Below the pieces are notes generated by a model that ran no database searches, was not told where the DNA came from, and saw nothing but the letters and a program-made list of their open reading frames with translations. Position numbers and translations under genes: made by a program. 64,000 bases of DNA from Buxus sempervirens (Eukaryota > Streptophyta > Magnoliopsida > Buxales > Buxaceae), in NCBI GenBank assembly GCA_947561395.2, contig OX387187.1:28997829-29061828 (forward strand), in the 5' to 3' direction. Every line of letters starts with the position of its first letter. The stretch's first letter is position 1. Positions 1-10,500 of this stretch are shown here, piece by piece.

Positions 1-1340
1 GCATGTTTTAATCTTTAATTTTCATATTTTTCTTTTTTTATAATCTAGAAAATTTAAAATCATAAAAATACAATATGCTATTAGCATGGAAAAGATTAAT
101 ATGAATGATATCTAAGTTTATATGTGAAGATAAATTATTTAGAATTTAGCCACTACTCCTAGATGCTTACATATAATACATATGCATATAATCTTTATCT
201 TATTTTCTTAAAAATGATCACATTTTAAATTCGATCTATGTTTTTTTAAGTACATTTAATATTTTCTCTTTATTGACCCTTATGGATTTAATATTTTCTC
301 TTTATTTACCCTGATGGATCGATCTTTTAAAAAAAAAAAAAAGGACCAAATCAAAATCTTGTTAAGAAAAGATATTAAGTTGAACTTTTTTATTATTTTT
401 TTTACATGTAATGTCTTGCTAATAATGATCAAAAGAAATGCTCCAACTCTACACTTATAAGCCAATAGATTAGATTTAAAATTCCTTTTATTGCAGCCTC
501 TGTTGTTATTTTTATTTTTCTCTTTAAATCGCTATTACTTGAAAAGTTCCTTTTTCCTTTCTATAATCTCTTTAGTAGAACTAACTCCAATGATAAAATC
601 TTACCATGGGGATTCTTAACAACAATCAATCTCATATAATGATGTGTGACAAATTGATTTGACATATATATTTTTGGGGCAAAGTTATTATGAATATAAT
701 ATATAATATATATGTAGAGGGTCATATGTTAGTTGGATGATATTTCCAAATCTTCCCTTTAAATAACCCAACTGATATGTTTTGGAAAAAAAAAACTAAC
801 AATAACAAGTTCAAATTGTTTTCCAGTTTTTGAAAATAAGTGACAAGAAACCCATTTGGTAACAAATCAATGATATAGGGTCACTAATCAATTTCATGAC
901 TTAATATTAGTTGGAGCATGAGCTCTTTAGTTTACTATAACCAATGGTGAAATATGTGGACACGAGCTCCTGCATACGCATTTATCGTAGGGCAACCAGA
1001 TCTTATATGGAGTAGCTCCGACTGATATGCTTTCATTTTTTCATTGATAGTAAACCCCATCATTTACGGCGCCAACCACAAAACGCCGCGTCGATAAGAC
1101 ACGAGACTTTCGTTCATGTGTACGCTGCTGAACCAATACGAACCGTAAACCAATTTCCAAATACAGTAAGCAAAATATTCCATGGTGAGATGAAAACAAT
1201 TTTTCTAAGAAGCAAGCTTAGTGTGCTAAATTTGCAAGAGTGCAAGCCAGTAATAGAGTACAACCTTAAATACAAATAAAAAAAACCAAGCATTTGGCCA
1301 CAAAATAAAGCAAATCAAAGCCACGACAAAAAAAGAAAAA
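1..1340. other. AT-rich spacer, no gene seen
   Basis: No convincing coding exon on either strand. There is a tandem duplication of about 32 bp around 240-310 (a TTTAATATTTTCTCTTTA block occurs twice). At 800-875 a segment ending in CCCATTTGGTAAC resembles, in reverse orientation, repeats near 54170-54270, so part of this stretch is probably old transposon sequence. Confidence 0.5.
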
Positions 1341-1360
1341 TTTCTGCTCCCCTCTCTACT

Positions 1361-2502
1361 TCAGTCTGCCTCACTTCCTTCATCGTCGTCATCCTCGTCA
1401 TCATCCTCGTCTTCATCCTCGTCTTCATCCTCTGCACCCTCGTTACGGTGCAGTTGAAGTTGCGACACTGCTCCCTGTAACTCTGAAAGCTGCCGGCCGT
1501 GCGTCTCTTGGGTAGATCGGATCAGCGCCAGTTCTGCACGCGATTGTTGCTGGACTTCATAAATCCTTGACAAATAATCCATAACGGCAGGTGGATCAAA
1601 TGAAGGAGCAGCCGAAGATGAACTAGAATGAGAGGTTCCAGCCTGGGAAGATGATTGACGCCGTGGACGAAGAGCACCAGCCCGAGTAGCAGCATTAGCA
1701 TGCACAACACTTTGTGCTAGGTGGTAGGCCTAATAGGCGGTGGAAGCACTAGAGGTCGCTCAATTTCTGGGATTAATACGTCAAGTCCTTGCAAGAGTCG
1801 GGTAATGACGCAAGGAAAAATAAGTTTCCGCTTCCGTTTGACGTGCATTATAATGTGTAGCATGGAACGAATCATTTGAGAAGGAAGGTCTATTGAATGA
1901 CCTTGGAGTAATGCATAAAAGAAGCTAAGTCTCTGGAGTGGGAGGGTATGTAAATGAGCCACTGGGCATATGTTGGTGCTCATAATCCGAAGAACAACTG
2001 ACCGATGAGTTGGAATATTATCAATCACTAGATGTGTTCCATAGAAAGGGGTAGTACTGCCTAACACAAAAGATGCCATAACAGTAGGTGAAGGGGTGTC
2101 TGTCTCATGGTAAGGATATCGAGGCTCAGGCACTCTTGGTATCCCTAATATCTCAGAGATGATACCAGGGGTGATGGAAATTGTTTGACCGCGAAAATAC
2201 ACTTTGAATCTGGGAGGGGTAAGGGACCAATCATGCATGTTTGCATAGAACTCCCGAACAAGGATGGCTTGGGGTGCAGGAAGATTTATGAGCAAAGGCT
2301 CCCAACCCCTAGAAGTAAAAACTGAAGTAATCTCGGGATCAAGCTCGCGGATTATTACCTCCCGCTCTAACAGGAGACTCTGGTTGTGCAGGTATTGACG
2401 AAACCTCATTTGCGCATGGCGGTCAATAAAATATTCGGTATCAAAATCATGAGGTTGTACGTTAGACGTAGACCCTCGAGTGCGTCTTTTAGGCATCTGC
2501 AT
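1361..2502 (-). pseudogene. Plant transposon-type protein (putative plant transposon protein domain), frameshifted
   Basis: The ATG is at 2502 and a 261-codon frame runs to a stop at 1717-1719. It starts MQMPKRRTRGS and contains the family-like segments FDTEYFIDRHAQMRF, SRGWEPLL and SEILGIPRVPEPRYPY. I recognise this as the 'putative plant transposon protein' domain found in many plant mobile-element genes. A second frame (1705 down to 1361) continues with a serine-rich stretch, a likely coiled coil (YEVQQQSRAELALIRSTQ) and an acidic Asp/Glu tail. That order is normal for this family. The two frames differ by one register, so a small indel or an unseen intron near 1705-1720 separates domain and tail. 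A leader exon probably lies upstream, ending near 3330 at an AAG|GTATGT donor. The function of the family is unknown to me. Confidence 0.6.
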
Positions 2503-3500
2503 GAACAGTATAGTATTAGATCGCGATGAAAAGAAAGGTTGAGATGCACATATTCAAGCAATGGAAGAAGGAGAAAGGAAATATAACAAAAATAAAATAA
2601 ATTTGAAAAGATACACCCCACGTGAAGTCAGATTGGGCCTAAATAAAGGTCTCAATGTAGTGCAATGAATCTAGTGGAGGGAATAAATTTTTTAGTCTTC
2701 TTTTGACAAAAAGAACACTTATCAAATATAGTCATATTACAAGGAGATTTAATTTCCTTCATTTCAAAAGGATATCTTCTTTCTAGATCACCTTTTCAAT
2801 GATTATTAGGCATACAACATATTGCATTTTAGTCAACTACTTTCAGTGAGTTGAGCACTATCTCATTGAAAGATTTGCTTCATTTTTATATTAAAATTTT
2901 CAATATCAATATTCTTTGCTTGAGTTAAAAAACATTTTCTCAGACTTAAAGAAAAAGACCTAAGTACAACAACTATTTCCATTTTCTAACCAAAATAATA
3001 TATTTATTAAATTCGATTATCAGTTTTATTAAATAGTAAGGCATAAAAATAAAAGTATAAATACCTAAAACCATAAACTACTAACCAAAGCATATATGAA
3101 CCACTTTAAGTGTTTGTTTATTTCCACGTATCTAAGATACATTACTTAAATTTTCTATTTCAAACGTGTCTATCTATTTAGAGTTCGAATTTAGTAAAAT
3201 AAACCTCAAGAAAAAAGGAAACGTATAATCCATGAAGAAGATGACAAGAGTCGTCTTCTTCAACGTATAATCCATCCTAAATGAAATCTTCAAAGCATGA
3301 AATAAATTTTAAAAGATACACCCCACATACCTTGGACGAACGCAAAAATGCCCTTGATCCAATCCCAAGCACAAATTCAAAAATTCCTGACGAAATCACT
3401 GCCAATAGTGAAAGGGGTGGCGGGGGCGGCGGTTTGAAGGTTGCAATAGGAGAATAGAAGGGCGCGCGCAAGTATTTAGGGTTCGTGGTTTTTTTGAAAT
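2503..3500. other. AT-rich intron or leader of the transposon gene
   Basis: No other gene seen. The phrase AGATACACCCCAC occurs twice (about 2609 and 3315), once next to the putative leader-exon donor, so this stretch may be a 5' intron containing an internal duplication. Confidence 0.35.
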
Positions 3501-3506
3501 TTGCGC

Positions 3507-3780
3507 CTTGACGCTCGAGCGGGAAGAAAACGCGTAGAACGCGTCACGCTCGGCTTTTTTGAGTTTTTTTAAAATTTGCCTTGACGCTCGAGCGGTCGAA
3601 AACCACGCAGAACGCGTCACGCTCGGGTTTTCTGAGTTTTTTACCTTTTTCCTTGACGCTCGAGCGGGTGAAAAACGCGCAGAACGCGTCACGCTCGGTT
3701 TGCCTGTGTATCTGAAATTTGCGCTTGACGCTCGAGCGGGCGTAAAGCGTTCCAAAATCGTCACCCTTAGTATTTTTTTC
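3507..3780. repeat. Four-copy GC-rich 72-bp tandem repeat
   Basis: CTTGACGCTCGAGCGG starts at 3507, 3580, 3652 and 3724, giving periods of 73, 72 and 72 bp. Each copy centres on the perfect palindrome CGCTCGAGCG. The first three also carry a second box, AACGCGTCACGCTCGG, about 20 bases later; in the fourth copy this box has decayed. The block is far more GC-rich than its flanks and lies just upstream of the transposon gene on the minus strand, where a promoter or terminal region would be expected. Confidence 0.85.
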
Positions 3781-3794
3781 TCATCTTTTACGAA

Positions 3795-5098
3795 TTGTAA
3801 GTGGGTAGGTTGGACTTGTAAGTGGGGTAGGTTGGACTTGTAAGTAAGGTAGGTTGGACTTGTAAGTAGAGTGGGGTAGGTTGGACTTGTAAGTAAGGTA
3901 GGTTGGACTTGTAAGTAGGGTAGGTTGGACTTCTAAGGTAGGTTGGACTTGTAAGTAGGGTTCGTTGGACTTGTAAGTGGGGTAGGTTGGACTTGTAAAT
4001 AGGCTAGATTGGACTTGTAAGTAGGGTAGGGTAGGTTGGACTTGTAAGTAGGGTTCGTTGGACTTATAAGTGGGGTAGGTTGGACTTGTAAATAGGGTAC
4101 GTTGGACTTGTAAGTGGGGTAGGTTGGACTTGTAAGTGGAGTAAGTTAGACTTGTAAATAGGCTAGGTTGGACTTGTAAGTAGGGTAGGGTAGGTTGGAC
4201 TTGTAAGTAGGGTTCCTTGGACTTGTAAGTGGGGTAGGTTGGACTTGTAAATATGGTAGGTTGGACTTGTAAGTGGGGTAGGTTGGACTTGTAAATAGGG
4301 TTGGTTGGACTTGTAAGTGGGGTTGGTTGGACTTGTAAATAGGGTACGTTGGACTTGTAAGTGGGGTAGGTTGGACTTGTAAGTGGGGTAAGTTGGACTT
4401 GTAAATAGGCTAGGTTGGACTTGTAAGTAGGGTAGGGTAGGTTGGACTTGTAAGTAGAGTTCGTTGGACTTGTAAGTGGGGTAGGTTGGACTTGTAAATA
4501 GGGTAGGTTGGACTTGTAAGTGGGGTAGATTGGACTTGTAAATAGGCTAAGTTGGACTTGTAAGTAGGCATGGTTGGACTTGTAAGTAGGGTAGGTTGGA
4601 CTTGTAAGTGGGGTAGGTTGGACTTGTAAGTGGGGTAGGTTGGAGTTGTAAATAGGGTAGGTTGGACTTGTAAGTAGGGTTCGTTGGACTTGTAAGTGAG
4701 ATAGGTTGGACTTGTAAGTGAGGTAGGTTGGACTTGTAAATAGGGTAGGTTGGACTTGTAAGTAGGGTTCGTTGGACTTGTAAGTGGGGTAGGTTGGACT
4801 TGTAAATAGGCTAGGTTGGACTTGTAAGTAGGCCTGGTTGGACTTGTAAGTAGGGTTTGTTAGACTTGTAAGTGGGGTAGGTTGGACTTGTAAATAGGGT
4901 AGGTTGGACTTGTAAGTGGGGTAGGTTGGACTTGTAAATAGGGTAGGTTGGACTTGTAAGTAGGGTTCGTTGGACTTGTAAGTGAGGTAGGTTGGACTTG
5001 TAAATAGGGTAGGTTGGACTTGTAAGTGGGGTAGGTTGGACTTGTAAGTAGGCATGGTTGGACTTGTAAGTAGGGTTTGTTGGACTTGTGGGACTTGT
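3795..5098. repeat. 22-bp minisatellite array of about 1.3 kb
   Basis: Tandem units built on TAGGTTGGACTTGTAAG plus a variable linker (TGGGG, TAGGG, or AATAGG-type) repeat every 22 bp, with occasional 5-bp linker duplications (GTAGG). A 440-codon minus-strand frame (3781-5103) spans the array. It has a 22-residue period because three 22-bp units equal 66 bp. The minus-strand unit has no stop codon in any of its three phases, so this open frame is a by-product of the repeat and I do not call it a gene. Confidence 0.93.
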
Positions 5099-6589
5099 AA
5101 CATGACAGTGCTTCATCCTGTTCTCACTACAATGGTGGTGTTGCTTCGTAATGATAATTTGGATTACCAGAAAATTATATAGGAAAAAAATGGGGATATA
5201 ATGAAAATTATATAACCTAAAATTATGTACAAATATTGTAATTTTACAATTGTTTTCCTCTCACAGATAGAGACCGAAATTTACAACCATCTTCACTCGT
5301 TAGCAAAATAAATTTACAAACAATTTAATGTACAAGTTTTCTATACACAATCTTCCGTCCTACTTGGATATTTAAGACGTCCTTCAGCTTCTTCACCTTG
5401 CTATCGAGCCAGGAATGCTGGAGTTGTGAATCATACCTATAAACAATGCAATCATAAGTTTATGTATGCACCTGAATGTTATTAGTTTCAAATCACCTTG
5501 TTATTGAACATGTGACAGGTACGTCTTACCTCTTCGGCTTCTTCACCTTCACTAGTCTCCGCCTCAGTTGTGTTTGCTGCCTTAGACAGAACTATGTCCC
5601 GCACTTGGTTAGAAGGGTGCTTAACGAGGTCAATAAGGAACTTATCCCTAAAATGTGCCATATAACTCTGAATTCATAGAAGATGTACTTGTAAGACCCT
5701 GAATTTTGTGAGTATTTATTTATTTATTTAGTTATTTATTCTGATGTATAAACTGTGTTTATCAGGTTATTTTGTGGTTTGAGGGTTTAGCCCATACTCA
5801 TATGTACAGGCGTTATATAGCCATTTTTCCGAAAAATCGTAGTATTATCATTGGTATTATTAAGGTGTAGTTATGTGATTATTAACGCGAATAGATGCTG
5901 AACATGTAGTATCTTCGGTGGGCGAGCATGCATAGGATCAAGGGGTTAAAAGGGTTGATCCACCGGCGTATACATCTCGCAAGGTAAGTGTTAAATGAGA
6001 AAATAAGGGAAAGTAGGGTTTTTAGTTTTAAACGAAATACGCGTATACTTACGGAAACATTTTCGTTAAGTCTGGAGATCAGGCGAACTCGCAATTTCGG
6101 CTGGAGTGGCGACTAGGGCTTCTGTTCGTGAAGAACCATAAATCGCAAGTGCTGGAAGAAGGAGTTCGGAGCTGAAATTCATTGGGTTATTTCTCTCTGC
6201 TCGAGAAGATTAGTTTCGGTAGACTTTTCATTCGCGTGCGTGGCCGGAGAAGTGATCGGCCGAGGTTTTTACCATTCGAGAATAAGCACAGTCAGGTGAG
6301 TAGCACTGATTTACAACTGGGGTTTTGTGTTTTATGTTTTCTCGAGCTTATTCTGATGCATGGTTTGTATATTAAGTGATAGTATGATGTTTTCTGGTTT
6401 TCGGAAAGTTAGATGAACAGAGTCTCCGGATTGAAATTATAATTGAAAATGAAAGTGTTTAGATTAATTTCAAATATGGTTGGGAAGTCTTCTGGGAGTA
6501 TTAGGAGTGTCCTGGAGTAGTCACAGACCTTCACAAACCGGCCAGTCATGTAGATCTCAAAATAACAGAGAAATGAAAACCACAGGGGG

Positions 6590-6850
6590 TATCCGCTCAC
6601 CTCGCGCTCACCGGCGTTCACCTCGGAGGTAGGCGCCCCGTTAATAACGACCTACCACCGATCCCGCGCCCACCTCGTGCGAAGTAGAAAACGAGGCGCC
6701 CATCTCGCGCGAATCTCGCGCCCACCTCACGCCCATCTCGCGCTCATCTCGCGCTCACCTAGCGTCGGGTGAGCGGCAGGTCGATTTTGCCCTTTTTCTT
6801 CACCGCCGACCGGCGCTCACCTCGCGCCCACCTCAATAGGTGAGCGGCAG
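6590..6850. repeat. GC-rich degenerate minisatellite inside the solo LTR
   Basis: Short units related to CTCGCGCCCAC and CTCGCGCTCAC recur about every 10-13 bases, and GGTGAGCGGCAG occurs twice (about 6768 and 6839). The block is strikingly richer in G+C and CpG than the rest of the LTR. Confidence 0.7.
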
Positions 6851-7455
6851 ACCTATTTTGCTTACCGAAATGGAATTTCTGATTTGACCAAGAGTATTTG
6901 CATTACTTAGGGGTTAAACCACTTCACTATTCACTTGGTTAGGAACCTGGGAAACCATTTTGCCTATGAAATTAATAGAGGAAAAATTTGTGAACATCTT
7001 ATGAGTTTTAAGTTGAGTTTAAGTTACTTATGAGTATTGTGCCAGACACCAAACTAGTAAGAGTTACCAGTTATTTTTCCTTGTTCTATATACTGTTTTG
7101 ATTGAGAAGTTCTTGTATTTCTGGTTTCACTTGTTGGAAACTTTATACGTATTGAAAGGTTTTCTTTGGTATGAATGGATTGAGTTTTACTTTCATATGA
7201 CTTGTGTTATGGAAATGAGAAAATACTGAATGTACTTGAGGTACTGCTTGGTCCAGAGGGACAGGTGATGAATTGTGATGAGTTCTTACATGATGTGGAA
7301 TGAATGGTTTTGTTTTGATATTGAAATCGAGATTATACGATGTTTACTGTTTTGGTCTAGCTTGTCCTGGATCCAGATGTTTAAGCTTAGTAATGTGATG
7401 TTATTGTTGGTTGTTGGAATTGCATGGCCTTGTGGGTTGCCACGACCGGTGTAGA

Positions 7456-7583
7456 GCAGCCAGAAACCCTGAGTAGGCCTGGTTGTCAATGCAGAAACCC
7501 GGGGAGTAGGCCTGCATTGGATGACGAAACCCTGAGTAGGCTGTCATTTCAGAGTATCCGAAACCCTGAGTAGGCCGGAACTG
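7456..7583 (+). repeat. Four tandem hairpins with one conserved loop and covarying stems
   Basis: The loop AAACCCTGAGTAGGC occurs at 7464, 7527 and 7561, with a variant AAACCCGGGGAGTAGGC at 7495, spaced 31, 32 and 34 bases apart. Each loop is bounded by a different but complementary stem: GCAGCCAG/CTGGTTGT (7456-7463/7479-7486), TCAATGCA/TGCATTGG (7486-7493/7513-7520), GGATGAC/GTCATTT (7519-7525/7543-7549), and TCCG/CGGA extended past a bulge by GAGT/ACT (7554-7560/7576-7582). Several outer pairs are G-U in the plus-strand RNA. Neighbouring stems touch or overlap by one or two bases. Confidence 0.85.
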
Positions 7584-10500
7584 TGTACATGGAGGTGTGG
7601 AGTATCTACTTGGCATGTTTAATTTATCAACTAAACGATAGTCATGACATTGACCAATCGATGTGTTATTGTACTTAACTGAGATGTGATTTGTTTGATT
7701 TGAACTTGGGAAATTGATGTTGGTTGTTTAAGCGCATTGTAGTGTTGTCGATGCATAGTTCTAAAATGTGATTCAACTATTTCTGCATGCATGTGCTACT
7801 CGCTGAGATATTCGTATCTCACTATGTTGTTGTTCTATTTTTTCAGATACTCGTGGTGAGGCGATTACTGGGGTAGATCCTGCTGAGGCATATAGGGAGG
7901 AAGACTACTATTACCTTCCTTAGACTTGTAGGTTATCTGTTCCGAATTTGAGAACTTGAATTAATTGAGATGTATTAAAGAAATTGGGGATGAACCATAT
8001 GATTTCAGTTCAGTTTAAATGTTACAATTTTGCATAAATGGAAATGTGCACTCTGTTAGGTTATAGATGTATGATTATCCAGCGATCATAAATTGATTAA
8101 CGATCCTTGCCTAACCTCCGTGAGACGTGTTATATCTTTAATGAACAACACGGATCCGGGGCGTTACAGTACTTGTGTGTTACTAGCGACGTACTTCATA
8201 ACTATAATTATAAATAAACCATTTAAGTTATATGTGCACCTGATCAAATTCTTCAGACAAGGTGCTGCCATCCCACACCTCCATGTATTTCATCATGAGA
8301 ACACCACAATCAGACCTGACGGTATATAATCACATCACATCACTTGTAAGAAGCTAACATATGTATGAAGCAAAACAAAACGAGTGTCAAGCAAAACAAA
8401 CCTAACGGCTTACCCGTTGGTTTGGTGTAGGACCTTAACCCGCCGCAACTCCCACAGTAGAAGTGGAAATTGATCACCACCTCCGAAGTCACGTAAGATC
8501 TTATCCAACATCTGGATCTACAAGTGACGAACCATGGGTCAATATGCTAAGTGTTGTAAATGGTATGAGAAAATTTCATTAATAAAAAAATTACCTGCGT
8601 TTCAATTATGGATTGATGTCCCGCACGACGCCCCCCATCCATTGAGTCAAGCACATCCACTCTCCGCTCTTTTAGGTTTAAAACTAAAAGAAACCAATGA
8701 TTGCGCAGACACATGGGAACAAAAATCTACATACAAGTAAGACACCCTTATAAGTAAAGAACGTACTACAGACTGCTAAGTAAGTAAGGATACAAGCATA
8801 AAAAATCTGAAACTAATCATTTGTGAAGGTGGCACATTGAATCCCAAGGAACTTACAAGATTGCATGCAAGCACAGAATACCCTAGTCGCCCTGGATCGA
8901 AGTAAGGACGCAAGGATTCAGTGGAACCACGATCACTTTTCATCATCCACTCCTACATAATATATGAAAGGAAATTTTAGTCATTACTCTAGCCTTGAAC
9001 AATAACATTTGTATAATCATAACGACTAATAGTGCTATCACAAAAAGTGCTTACACAAATATATGTGGGACAATAATGTCGGCTAACTTTGCGGCTAGTC
9101 GACAATTGTTGGTTCTTCATAAGACATGCTCCAAAAGCATTGATAGCCTATAAAAAAATACCATGAGCGATGACATGCACAATTGAATAAACAATATATT
9201 ATTCACAAGATAAGCTTTGCATACCACACTATTAACATGTTTGTTGTCTAACAAACACGCCAATTCAGTTGCCGATGCAAAGATGGAATCAAATTTGAAT
9301 ATTATTTCACTGAAAAACACAAGCAGGAATTATTCACTACGAATTATAATACATAAATAACATTTACAAGTTAGTTTAGGAATATTATCTTACTCAGAAT
9401 GTTTGTTTCCGCGAATGTATTGTAGGATTGAGCTTGCTTCTGGGCCCAATCGAGGACGCAAGCGATGGCCAATAAATGGGGTGCGATAATGTTTCCCACG
9501 CGTCTTCTTGCGTGACCCTCTTCGAGGTTTGGTTACCTCGGTCCCGATGCTGCTTCGAGACGGAACTATCACCACCTCATCCTCTTGCATTTTATCTTTT
9601 TCTACCTCCACAACCACCGCCGTGTCGAGATCGGTGGTATGATCACCGCTCTCGTGGGTGCTATGATGGGAGGGTGCCATCCTTGCTTCATCAGGAACAT
9701 CAGGCATGGAACAGTCGGGAGTATCCATATGAGCAAGGCTCTCACATCGCATGTGGATATCGGAGGGGTCCACGCTTTCCCTTGACCTCACATGATTTAG
9801 CATCTCGGTATACGTGTCCAACATCCTCGTGAGATGACCTTGAATAACCTGGAATACACAACACCCAATCATAAAACATGCGGAGGTGTTCGTAATAAGA
9901 AAACTAATAAAAAATAAATAAATAAAACCCAATCTTACAGGATCTGGATCTCCACGAAATTGCCGAAGATCAATGAAATTTAATTCATGGGATTCGCCTG
10001 ATGCCTCATCTTCGACACAGCTGTCAACACGATGCTCAATCACCTACAATATTTAACGTGTATATTAGTCAGTACATAGAAATGTTGAATTATTTGCAAA
10101 ATTGACAACAAAACCTACAATAATCAGTTCAACTCAAATATATATATATATATGTATACCTTCCCATTTCCATATCCACCGAGCGCCATTTCATCTTTCT
10201 CCCTTTGGAAAAGCAATGCATCTGTCCACACTGCCATACGTGGAGTGGTAGGAGGTGTTGCTTGACCAACGATCATCCGATCGTAATACAAATACTAAGC
10301 AACGATCAAAATATCATTAGACGCACTATAATAATGATAAGCTAGGATAAAGAAGCTAATGCATCTTTTAAATACTATACATACCTGTAAAAATAATAAG
10401 CAGCCATTGACGGATTTCCGTTTCCCCTTTTGAAACTTGGCTACGTGATGTATCAATGTGTCTAAAAGGTACTTCCCCCAGTTGTAACCTCCTATCCTCT

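Larger units (their letters stand above)
5690..8168 (+). mobile_element. Solo LTR of a Ty3/gypsy-type retrotransposon in an intron of the C48 gene
   Basis: Begins TGTAAGACCC (5690) and ends GGGGCGTTACA (8168), that is TG...CA. It is flanked by a perfect 5-bp target duplication GTACT (5685-5689 and 8169-8173). The 2479 bp hold no gag, pol or second LTR, which fits a solo LTR left by recombination. The TGTAAGACCC...GTTACA ends are common in plant Ty3/gypsy LTRs. It lies between exons 13 and 14 of the C48 gene, whose flanking exons stay in frame, so insertion did not itself destroy the coding sequence. Strand is inferred from the end motifs. Confidence 0.88.

Noticed and set aside
3781..5103. 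440-codon ORF as a repeat-protein gene
   Set aside because: It is produced by a 22-bp satellite whose minus strand lacks stops in every phase; no start context, domain or splice evidence supports a gene.
5820..8100. ORFs inside the solo LTR (for example 6182-6379 and 7286-7616)
   Set aside because: Short frames in LTR sequence with no gag/pol similarity; two of them merely cover the hairpin array.
9476..9832. 118-codon plus ORF
   Set aside because: Shadow of exon 7 of the C48 gene on the opposite strand.
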